Part shown: positions 20,986 to 30,484 of the stretch, piece after piece
Layout: every line of letters starts with the position of its first letter
How positions within the stretch are numbered: the first letter of the stretch is position 1
Notes under the pieces: generated by a model
Seen by the model: only the letters and a program-made list of their open reading frames with translations
What the model was told of the DNA's origin: nothing
Databases searched by the model: none
Source: Amoebophrya sp. A120
Taxonomy: Eukaryota; Sar; Dinophyceae; Syndiniales; Amoebophryaceae
Length of the DNA stretch: 64,000 nucleotides
Direction: 5' to 3'
Assembly (NCBI GenBank): GCA_905178155.1
Contig: CAJINV010000001.1
Span: 13,328,635-13,392,634 of the forward strand
Made by a program: the position numbers and the translations under genes

Positions 20986-23100
20986 CTAGTCCACACGACC
21001 CTCAGCGTCAACGGGCACCTTTTTGCTGGTCGGGTTGTTTGCCGTCGCCCTTGAAGCAGGACCCGCGGCGGCAGACGGGGCGTCGCCCTCCGCCGGGGCA
21101 GATGAGGAGGAAACTGCGTTATTTCTCGTATTTGCATTGAACTGCTCCGCAGCGCTGTCGTCGTCAAAAAGTTCCTCGATATCGGTTTTTGCCGTTGCGG
21201 AAGATGCCCTGGTTTTGCTCTTCGCAGATGTGCCAGCCACTGGTCCTGTCTCGGTATCATTCACCCTGGGACTACTTCGCGTGCTTTTCGCTACGGGTGG
21301 GTTCTCGCTTGCGTTTGGGATGTCCCGGTAGAGATTGTCGAGATCCGGATCGCGTGGCGCGATGGCTCGCAGGTCGTCAACGACGTCAATCATGCCCTTG
21401 CGATCCTCCCGCACTTGGTGCAAGCGAAACAGGGTTTGCAGGCTGGGAAAGTGCCGCCTCTCAATCTTCAGGATTTGCTTCAAATCCTCCTCGCATGCCG
21501 GGTAGTTTCCGTCCATGAAAAATAGCAGCGCCCGGGTATGCAGCGTCTCCACATGAAGCGGGTCGACCTGTAGTGTGTTAGTGTTTTCATTTTTTCATCT
21601 TGTATCGATTGCAATGGGAATGGCTATTCACCACAATCACAATGAAAGAACAAAAAGAAAAACGCTCAAGATCAAACCGCAAAATCAGTAAGCAACAAAT
21701 TTTACGCTGAGAATATCGTCCAACTCGAGCAGGCACTGGCGTTTTGTGGCGTCATCTATCTTCGCGGAAGATTCCAAGTCCTCTACCGCCTTTCCCCGAC
21801 GCGGCGTGGTGGTCAAAAAATCGAGATCCCCTACCAGGTTGCAGACGGAAAACAGGCGATCACGGATTTCTCTGTCCGGATGGTTTAGCCACAGCTCCTT
21901 GATGCGCTCCTTCGCTTGACGCATGCGGGCCCGGTTTTTCGGCGCTCTCTTGTGCGACAGCACCTCGAACTCCCGATCGATCTGTCGCTTCTGCAGCCGC
22001 TTCTGCCGGGCGACGAACCGCGAGCTGCGACGAAACTCAGCAATTAGCTCCAGAAGTTCAAAACCAAGGTCGAGCACTGCTTCCCGTTTGAAGGAGACGG
22101 GACCTGAGTGCTCTCCCGCTTCTGCGGGATCTACTTCTACCTGTACATGGGAAAGTTCCGAAACCTCTGTCCGACATTAAACATGGGTGGCATTTGTTCG
22201 TGCAGTTTGATAAACTACAGCAGAGGGTGATTTTTCGCATCGGGGCAGAAAAGATTATACCTGAAGCTTCTTGGCCAAGAGTTGCCGGATTAGTGCTCGC
22301 AGGTTACAGAATTGCGGATCCTCCGCATTAATAGACTCAGCTTCGTCTGCGCCCGTGCATCTTATGTAGGTCCGGTCTTGCAGCATCAGGGTGTCGTAGG
22401 ATAGCATCACTGGCTTCGTGTTGAGATAATCGCCGTTGTCTTCGACAAGATGGTACCTGTGTGTCGTGTGAGCAATGAGTGATTACATCGTTTCGCGGTC
22501 AGTATTTTTCAACTGCAGTCCGCACATTCACGCAAGAAGCGAGAAACAAACGAATCGAAAGAATCCTTACTTCCCTCCTTGCCGCTCCGGCGTGAGAATG
22601 GTCAACTCGTAGCCGTGTTGCACGTCCGAAAATGGATTGCGACAGGCCAACGCCTGTGCGATCCAGCGCTTGTTGCTCTCTGTGATTTTGAAGTCCGTAT
22701 TTACCCCGTAGCGACTAGCTATGGTGCGAAGCAGCCCACCAAGTTCGAAATTTGAAGAAGCGGGAAGTTCGTCCTCGTCCTTAATACGATAAAGCGACCG
22801 CACGAGCAGCCTGTGCATTGAAACTGCCACCGCGCGGGCCGCAACGCTGTCTGCGTCAAGTTGCTTTTCGCTTTGTTTTGGCGCTGAGCTGGAAGAGGAG
22901 GACGATGACGCGGAAGTAGCAAAACTCCGCAAATGCTGCTGCTGCGCGGAGGTAGAAGGACGGAAATGAACGGGAAGCGGACTGCAGTCCCCTTGTCGGT
23001 ACGCGCCACCCGCACTGGGAGTGACTAGGCGGCATCTCCACACAGCTCCGCTACGAGAAGCGGCGGTAGCTCCACATCTAGCGACGGCAGAAACGACCAT
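20986..23100 (-). CDS. TPR-containing protein with mitochondrial-type presequence
   Basis: 580 residues from four exons (22571-23100, 22261-22456, 21706-22140, 20986-21567) with GTAAGG, GTATAA and GTAAAA donors. The N-terminus MVVSAVARCGATAASRSG, Arg/Ser/Ala-rich and ending near HLRSFATSA, looks like a mitochondrial targeting sequence. The middle is a globular region of unknown family (ELGGLLRTIASRYGVNTDF, YHLVEDNGDYLNTKP) followed by basic helices. Exon 4 begins with TPR-like helices (VETLHTRALLFFMDGNYPAC, EEDLKQILKIERRHFPSLQT) and ends in a Ser/Ala/Thr-rich tail. Start chosen at the first ATG with presequence character. Function unknown. Confidence 0.75.
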
Positions 23101-23507
23101 GGTGCCAAATACGCTGCAACTGGGCCGATGGTGTGTTTGCCAGTGAGATACCGACAAAAAAATTAAGACAGATACGGCTGCCGAGGAAACAGCAGCCAAA
23201 CAACTGGAGGAAAGGTGGTTTTTCGAAATTTCGATTAACGAATATCAAGACTTCGACGAAGCATGGGGGTGAGGTCTGTCAGTCTGCATGAAACCTCTCC
23301 ATATCTCCTACGAAATTGGTCGCGGGCACTCACTCTCGATTCATTTGGAAACATCTCATTCCTGCGAGGACCGGAAACGCGAAACAAGGAAAACATCAAC
23401 ACAGTCACACACACGCTGCAGCACGCCTGAATCAGGCCTTGCCTCCATGCGGCTCGTAGACGCGTGACACGCAATTTTTATGCCACAGAGCCTGTTTGCA
23501 ATCAAAT
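23101..23507. other. Intergenic
   Basis: About 400 bp between two minus-strand genes; nothing recognised. Confidence 0.45.
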
Positions 23508-25490
23508 TCATGCGCGTTGTCTACCGACTCCACCAGCAGCCGCCACAGATCCGTACACTTTCTGGATGATGATGCTGTCGAATGGTAGGTCGTATGTGCT
23601 TTGCCCGAAAATACACCTCTCCGGCATGCACACCTCAACGACGCCGTAGTACAGGCCTCGTGTTTTCAACCTCAACATCTCGAGACACCGCTCCCAACCC
23701 GGGCAGGTCGCGGAGGCGTATGTCGTCGGGGAAGCCACATGCCAGCCAATGACCACCTTCTCCCGCGCAACCCGGACCATCTGGTGCAGAATGTCGCACT
23801 GCGCTGTCGGTTCAAAGTGATACAATGCGCCGTAGCTCAGCACGTGAGTAAAGCTGTTCGATGGTAGGTGGCTCAGATCCGCGCCGTTGTCTTGGCAGAA
23901 CCGAACGGTCGCAGCAGTCTCGGCTGGCGGGTTCGTTGCCGTCGAAAGCAAAGGTTGCTTGAAGAACTGCTGTTCGGCCCAAACCGTGCGGTCCGAAGGA
24001 TCATTAACCCCTTCCGCAGACACTGCAGTTGCTGCTTTTCCTTTCACCCATCGTCCCTCGTAGTGCTTCTGCGCACTAGTCGCCGCCCCGAGCACGGGCT
24101 CGATCCCCAGACCGGAAACGCCGTAGCTTCCAGCCAAGTATGCCAACTGGTGACCGCACCCGCTGCCCCAATCCAGCACACTCGTCGTTTCGTCCATGTG
24201 CAGAAATTCCGCAAGCGAGTCCAGAACGCAGCGCACCACTGGTCGGGTGTCGTGGCTCCACAGTCCCAAAGGCGTGTCGCAGCCCATCGTGGAGTTCAAC
24301 TTTAGTTGAATACTGCTTCCGTTGAACCGATGTTCGTACGTGTCGTGCGGTAGATAAATCGTGTAGTTGCCGGAACTCGCGGAGCGGTCGTGTAGGACGA
24401 AAAACGACCTGAACCGACCGGCTTGCATGTCGTAATCGTAGTTGACGTTTTTGGTTTTGTCACTGGCTCCGAGGCTGTCAAGTTGAATCGCCGCAGAAGT
24501 TGAACGACCAGCAAGAATTTGCCCGTTCTCATCATCTTCGTTCCCGTCCGTTCTTGCAACGACGCGGTATATCGGCAGTTCGCGCGGGAGCCCCGTGGCC
24601 ATCGACACTTCTATCGTTTTCGTCACTTTGGAGCGTATCGGATTAATCACCGCGTAAATATCCGCCTCGACAGAAACGTCAATGTGGTCTTCTGGGCGGT
24701 GATTCCAAGGTCTACAGCGGTAGTTGTCCAAATCCATGTTTACGACCGGATGCTTTTGCTGCGCAATCGAGCTGCGTAGAGGCAGATACGTCTTGCTCTG
24801 CGGAGGGAAGTAGTTGGGTGGAGATATGCGCGGACGGTGGCGCTGACTTGCCTTGGTTTGAGACACCGATGGGTGAGTCAGAGTGGTAGCGCGCTCGTGC
24901 GACGCCGCGCAAGCCGACTTAAGCGCCGCCGTCTCCCTCTGGACCAAGTCTTTTCCATATTCCGGCTGCAGAGTCTCCAGTGTCCTTCCCGCATCAAGCA
25001 TGTCTGAAGACATCGTCTGTTCCAGGCCTCTTCTTGGAAGGACATACTCCATGCGGAAGGGCCAGGTGAACTGCTTTTCGTACAGGGCCGGGTCTTGACA
25101 GAGGTTTTCCATACCCGCGCCATCCCGTAGGTAGCTTCGCTTTACAAAGCGGTCGAACGCGAAAACGCGCATTGAGGACGTGGCGTTCTCATAGTAGACT
25201 GGCACTTTGTTATGCGACCTACTGCACTCCCGCCGAAACCAATCCTGCCACACCAGGGGGGTGCGATCGAAAAACTGCCACGGTCGGCGGCACGACGTCG
25301 GTGTTTCCACCCCGTGCCAGTGCGATACCTCCTCCGCATCGTATTCCTTGAGTCTTTCCAGCACGCGCGCAATCTTCTCAGCGTCATCTTCATCTGCACA
25401 GACCGGTAAGAGCAGTCTGCTCACGAAAACGAGCAGTGCAGACAAAAGGGCAAAGCCTGAAGAGTGACGGTGGCATGGTGAGGCCAACAT
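23508..25490 (-). CDS. Secreted or luminal SAM-methyltransferase-fold protein
   Basis: Single exon, 660 residues from the ATG at 25490. That start gives a clear signal peptide (MLASPCHRHSS, then FALLSALLVFVSRLLLPVCA). The frame is open upstream with another ATG at 25736, so an N-terminal extension is possible. The C-terminal third holds a class I methyltransferase core: VLDWGSGCGHQLAYLAG (glycine-rich SAM loop), LGIEP, then FTHVLSYGALYHF and VIGWHVASP at the expected strands. The middle ~300 residues contain RPWNHRPEDHIDVSVEADIY and are not recognised. Substrate unknown; a luminal or extracellular location would be unusual for a methyltransferase. Confidence 0.8.
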   Translation of the reverse strand: MLASPCHRHSSGFALLSALLVFVSRLLLPVCADEDDAEKIARVLERLKEYDAEEVSHWHGVETPTSCRRPWQFFDRTPLVWQDWFRRECSRSHNKVPVYYENATSSMRVFAFDRFVKRSYLRDGAGMENLCQDPALYEKQFTWPFRMEYVLPRRGLEQTMSSDMLDAGRTLETLQPEYGKDLVQRETAALKSACAASHERATTLTHPSVSQTKASQRHRPRISPPNYFPPQSKTYLPLRSSIAQQKHPVVNMDLDNYRCRPWNHRPEDHIDVSVEADIYAVINPIRSKVTKTIEVSMATGLPRELPIYRVVARTDGNEDDENGQILAGRSTSAAIQLDSLGASDKTKNVNYDYDMQAGRFRSFFVLHDRSASSGNYTIYLPHDTYEHRFNGSSIQLKLNSTMGCDTPLGLWSHDTRPVVRCVLDSLAEFLHMDETTSVLDWGSGCGHQLAYLAGSYGVSGLGIEPVLGAATSAQKHYEGRWVKGKAATAVSAEGVNDPSDRTVWAEQQFFKQPLLSTATNPPAETAATVRFCQDNGADLSHLPSNSFTHVLSYGALYHFEPTAQCDILHQMVRVAREKVVIGWHVASPTTYASATCPGWERCLEMLRLKTRGLYYGVVEVCMPERCIFGQSTYDLPFDSIIIQKVYGSVAAAGGVGRQRA

Positions 25491-26438
25491 TTGTTTTGAT
25501 TGTTGATTTGGAGCGGCACCGGGCGCATTTTTTTCCAGAGCGTGCGATAGCGCAAATGCTGTGTCGAGATCTCTCAAGGAACCGCCCGTAGCCTGATCCT
25601 TGCGCTTTGTCGGCGAAAAGATTCTTGACGCAACAAAAATTCCGAGTTCGCCACAAAGTGGCACGAGGGACTGGTTCCCGCTGGTAAGATTCTTGCTTTT
25701 GATCTTTAAAACTCTCTGATCAGCATGGCATTGCATGTTCGTGGTGGGTGTCACCCACGACGAACATGCAACCTGTTTTCTGAACGCTTGCAAGTGCAAC
25801 AAGTAGGATGCAGCGTTTTAGGTATCGCGTCACGGAGGAGGAGGCACAGAGGAGGAGGACAGGGATGAGAACCCTGATACGTGCAAGATTACGTATGGTG
25901 ATAGGCAGCGGCTGCTGTTTTGTGTTTCTTTGTCATGTTTGACAATGAATTTCCCTTGGTCTCAACCACGTCCGCGGGGTACATTGAAGCGAATGAAAAT
26001 GTGTGCGGAATACGACATAGAGAAGATTGCAGCGAGTGTACAAGTAAACCAACTGAATGGGGTACCGCTCCCGCGGATACGCTTTTACATGGACTTTTGC
26101 ACCTGCACGCAGCGCCAAGAAGGGCAGATGAAAAGGATTATGCAAGGCAGAAATAGGTGTGACAACGAGTTGTTTCATTCAGATTTATGGGTCATTATTT
26201 CGTAGGCGTAGTTGCAAGCTGATAGTAGGGAAAATTTCAGCTAGTGGAAGTGCAGATAATTGTCAACCAACAAGTATTTTCACAAATTATGGAATTCTTC
26301 CTCCAGCAGCTTTGTTGAGTCATGGGGGTGTAGTTGATGATCAAAAACTAGTATTGGCTTCCTAACTAACCGGACTTGCCATCCAGTCAATCACCGCCCT
26401 CAAGCTGGTAGCGAGGACTTGGAAAAAGATCTTGTCTC
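25491..26438. other. Intergenic
   Basis: About 950 bp, partly the open extension of the methyltransferase frame up to 25736. No other gene; plus-strand frames of 78-91 codons near 25920-26205 are taken as chance. Confidence 0.4.
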
Positions 26439-27374
26439 CTATGGCTCCTCCTGTGGCTGCGGGCTGGTCGACCCGCTGTGATTACTGTGCGTACCCCCCT
26501 TCGCAGAGGCGGTATCAACGACAATTCCTGGTGAAGGAGCCGCTGTAAACTGCTGCGTTTGCTGCAGCTTATCGACGGTCTGTAGCGAGAATGATGTAAA
26601 ACCATCGTTTTATGTCTGATATGCAAATGCAAGCAGAAAGAAAACGAAATCCAAATGCACTGAACAACTTAACTATCGACAAGGAGCAACGAAAATCTTA
26701 CCCGCTCGTGCTGGTCCAGCAGTACTGAGTACATCGATTCCATTTCTTTCAGGTCGTTTCGGTGCTTCGTCCGCTCCTGTTCCAAGATTCGCTGAAGTTG
26801 TAGGGCTTCCGCCTTCGCTTCGTCTAGTGCCGTGCGTAAACGCGCGTTCTCCTCCTCTAACCGATGCTCGCGGGACCCTGGACGAATGCGAGTGATTGTA
26901 GGATTCTTTGGCTGCAGAAACGGGTGCGACTTTTTTCCCATGACATACCGCAAACAAAGTATTTTCTAGAAGTAAGCAACTATTCTTTATACTTGAATGC
27001 CGGATGGATTTCTGTACGGCGGGCACGGCTTGGCTGAGCATTGTGGCGATGTTCTGTAAGCGTTCGCAGTTTTCGAAGTCCTGTGCTCCTCCGTCCCCCG
27101 GATCGGAAGCACGATCGTCCGACTGACCCAATATCAGCGGGAGAACAACCGGCGCCTGGATTCTGGTGTCTCCGTCTGGTCTCTTGTCTTCTGTCCGATG
27201 CTGGAGAAAGCCGCCCTGAATCGTGCAGCTGTCATCGACATCTTGTGGTGGGGCAGCCTTCCAAATCGGTCCGTCGTCCTCGGCGCGGTAGCGTGAGCTC
27301 CGACTGTTTCCATGCTCCTCCGACGTGCCTCCTCCCAATGTGAAGGATATGCGCGGCTCGTTGGTAGTTCTCAT
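26439..27374 (-). CDS. Small coiled-coil protein
   Basis: 235 residues from three exons (27018-27374, 26702-26911, 26439-26579). Exon 1 is polar and disordered, exon 2 is a coiled coil (RLEEENARLRTALDEAKAEA and LQRILEQERTKHRNDLKEME) and exon 3 continues with VDKLQQTQQF and a Ser/Pro tail. The first intron is less certain: the donor used here is GTACAG at 27012-27017, because the nearby GTATAA is out of phase with the coil. Function unknown. Confidence 0.65.
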
Positions 27375-28185
27375 GTTGTGTTCGAGCGCAAATACACTGA
27401 GTGACGAAGGAAAGGTTTAAGCCAAACTCCACAAAACCTGTTTCTAGTACATACTTACTCTAGGCACCCGGCTGCAGTGGCAGCAACGAGAAAACTTTGC
27501 TGTTGCTTGTCATCATTCTTGTTCCTGAAATACTCCTTCTCTCACTGCATCGAAAAGCGCTTCACTACGGTTACCACTCAGAAAGAGTCAACAAACACGA
27601 TAAGGCCACCGCTCTTCTAGAAGGCGTACATCTCAACATAACGCTCTCTTCGCACTCTTTCGTCTTGTACACAAGAACAAACACAACGGGAACATTCTCC
27701 AACAAGCAGCGAGTTCAGTTGTCGTAAATCTGTTTATCTAGTTGCTCATGCTTTTCCATACACGCGATCTATTATTTTGGTTCTGCTCGTCTGCCGTGCT
27801 TGTCCAAGTGATTGAGAATCGAAGAGGACTAGCGAACCGGCACATCATTCAAGAGTAGCAAAACCAAATTGCAAATCATCATGCTCTTGGTTGATCGATG
27901 CGCCAAATCAAATGGGCACTTTTCTAGTTGTGATTGGCGTCGAAGAATCCAAAGCAAAACAAGACAAGCAAAACATAAACGCTTGGATTAGGTACATCAT
28001 ACATACAGTCGGTAGATTGCTAGTAATACCGTACACTGGCTCCTTGATATGAATCTGGATATGAAACATCTTCTGCATGTTCGTACTATCACTATCAGTA
28101 TCAACATTGGTCGAATAATATTACACATCAGCAGGACGGCGAAACTCATGTTTTTTCTTTTCCACAAGCAGCTGCTTACTATCGC
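27375..28185. other. Intergenic
   Basis: About 810 bp; nothing recognised beyond chance frames. Confidence 0.45.
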
Positions 28186-29592
28186 TTAAAGAGCCTCACT
28201 TTGGTTCATCTGCTTGAAAACGATTTCGTCCCAGCCCTTCGCATTTCCGAAAAATGACCTCATGTGTGAGATCCGACGCTTCCCGACACTGTAGCAGATC
28301 ATGTCGTGATGCTCTACTTCGGTCTTCTCTGCTCCTTCAGCTGTAGTCGAATCCGAATTTGCATTGTTGGTGCTTCGCACGACATATTTCCAGTCGAAGT
28401 ACACCTTTCCACTGTCGGGTGGTCCGGGGAAGAGCTGCGATTGCCGAATAGAGATCGCCTGCCCACTTAAAAATTGCAACCAGGAAGCGCTTTCGTCCAG
28501 GCCCTCGTATTCACGAAAGACGGAACCACGGGGTCCCCGGCAATCGCACGAAAAATCGTCCTCGAAGAAATTTTTCAAAACATTCCGAACATCAGCAGGT
28601 AAGGGTGGCCTCGGATCTTGCGGTTCAGGGATGGGATTTTGTTCCGACAGTTCGTCCTGCACTTCGTCATCCTGGTCCTGCGTGGACTTTTTAATTACAC
28701 GAACGGAGGACTCCTCCGGTTCGATATCGCAGCTGCCGACGGACGCGCGCTGCATCTTGGAATAGCGATTACTCTTTCGTCTGGACGATTCGCGGCTCGA
28801 AGAGCGATCTGCTACGGCATTTGTTGTTCCTTCCTTCTCTTCCTCTCTCCGCTCCGCTTCTGTCATTTCCTGAAACACCAAGCTGAGCTCGTCGCAGTTT
28901 TCTGGATCGCTACTGGCCGCGGAGTCCGTTAAGGCTGGAGAGCAGTAGGCTGTGGATCGCGGACTTGAGGCCTGGTCGCTCTCCAACTTCAGTTTTTCAA
29001 ATGCCTCGCGACTCCCGTTCTTGCTAATTTCGCTCAGCAGGCTTACCGGTTGCTCAAGGTCTGCGGCCGTTGCACTGATCAGGGTCGGGGTCGCAGTCAC
29101 GATGAAGCTAGGTTGTGTTAGAAGCTTGTTGTCTTCATCGGATCGTTGTTTAAGCAGTATTGTTGTTGTCGCCACGACACTGTCAATCGATCGCGAATCG
29201 TGTTCCTTTTTCGCACCCTGTGCTCTCGAATCATCCGGCGTCACGGTTCTGGCAGGCGGCTCAAAGGGTCGGTGCGGCGATGAATGGGAATCCACGCTAG
29301 CCGGTCCTCTTTGAGGATCGCCCGACTCTCTTTTCTCGTTCGTTCTTCCTTTCATCATCGACTTTCGCGTCCCCGCGACCGCCAAAGGAACGAGAGACAC
29401 CTCTGCAAGGGGCGGGAGTTTCGCCAAGTGCGGATGAAACGCCCCGGAGACCCAGCTGTCCAGCATGCGGCTGACAATCGCCATGTTCTTTGCCTGATCG
29501 GGCGTCAGCTGGCCGCTGCAGCGGTCTGCTTCCGCCGGATCCTCAGACACCTGAGCTGCAGTGTCCGCGAATGCAATAAAACGGTCGGCCAT
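28186..29592 (-). CDS. Protein with disordered middle and possible NTF2-like C-terminal domain
   Basis: Single exon of 468 residues from the ATG at 29592. The N-terminal ~75 residues (MADRFIAFADTAAQVSEDP, AKNMAIVSRMLDSWVSG) are helical. Residues ~80-320 are Ser/Glu/Arg-rich and disordered. The last ~130 residues look folded: VLKNFFEDDFSCDCRG, FREYEGLDESASWLQFL, VYFDWKYVVRST and DMICYSVGKRRISHMRSFFG. The helix-then-long-strands pattern resembles SnoaL/NTF2-like domains, but that is a visual guess. Confidence 0.7.
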   Translation of the reverse strand: MADRFIAFADTAAQVSEDPAEADRCSGQLTPDQAKNMAIVSRMLDSWVSGAFHPHLAKLPPLAEVSLVPLAVAGTRKSMMKGRTNEKRESGDPQRGPASVDSHSSPHRPFEPPARTVTPDDSRAQGAKKEHDSRSIDSVVATTTILLKQRSDEDNKLLTQPSFIVTATPTLISATAADLEQPVSLLSEISKNGSREAFEKLKLESDQASSPRSTAYCSPALTDSAASSDPENCDELSLVFQEMTEAERREEEKEGTTNAVADRSSSRESSRRKSNRYSKMQRASVGSCDIEPEESSVRVIKKSTQDQDDEVQDELSEQNPIPEPQDPRPPLPADVRNVLKNFFEDDFSCDCRGPRGSVFREYEGLDESASWLQFLSGQAISIRQSQLFPGPPDSGKVYFDWKYVVRSTNNANSDSTTAEGAEKTEVEHHDMICYSVGKRRISHMRSFFGNAKGWDEIVFKQMNQSEAL

Positions 29593-30484
29593 ATTTTGGA
29601 CGCGAGAAGCAGAAGTATAATAGAGCTAGTAGTTATCAAAAAACTCTGAAAGGCACCGACTATTGCCAGTCAATGGATAAAACGATTTCATTCCCTTCGA
29701 AATTTTTATGGTTTGTTTCAGTTGAAGATTGCTACGAAAAACAAACTGCACACCATGTTGCTGATCTTCAGTACTCTAGTGAAACGAAGTGGCTGTGCTA
29801 CACTGATAGGCGACAACGCTCAAACCAAAAGGGTTTTCGCATTGCGCTAGGAACAAAGAAATGTGAACCATACAAGGTTCTAGAACAACTTGAGCTACAC
29901 AAATTAATCCAAGCTAGTGAATGAAAGTTCCTTGCAAAAAAAAAATCGAGGCATGCATCAAAGAAAGAGACAAAACTTTCAAAACAAAGCCGAAAATTGT
30001 TCTTTGAAAGAATTACTTTTTAGAATGTCGGGCTAAAAATATCGTGGGCACTAACAAAAAAATCAAGGAGCCTGGAAAATTGAATATGATCACGCTGCAT
30101 TTCGAGCAAGAAAACCGAAAGAAAATGATCCAAACTTTTCTGAGTCTCTCACACACAAAACTCATTGAAATCACTCGAGGTTTCCTAACTTGCTTCTCGT
30201 ACTACCAGAACGAGCTTTCGAAAACTCGAACTCCTCAGAACACCGCCACTTATTATAGGACGTTTCATCGCTGCGCTCTGAATATTCCTACAGCATTCGG
30301 AGACAGAAAATTTTTTTTCGTTGATCGTACTCACTGCGCGTGTGGGTATGCTGATATGAACTTGTAGCGTCGATGAACTGCGTTTGTTGCACTTGCAATT
30401 CTAAATGAGTACACAAAGCGTTTAAGCTTACAGAGAACCATGAGGTGGGGACAGTGCTAGGTAGACTAACTTGGGCTAGCCTTC
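29593..30484. other. Intergenic, AT-rich
   Basis: About 890 bp with two plus-strand frames of 83 and 107 codons (29673-29924, 30044-30367) that are Lys/Thr/Phe-rich, lack homology and are probably chance in AT-rich DNA. Confidence 0.4.
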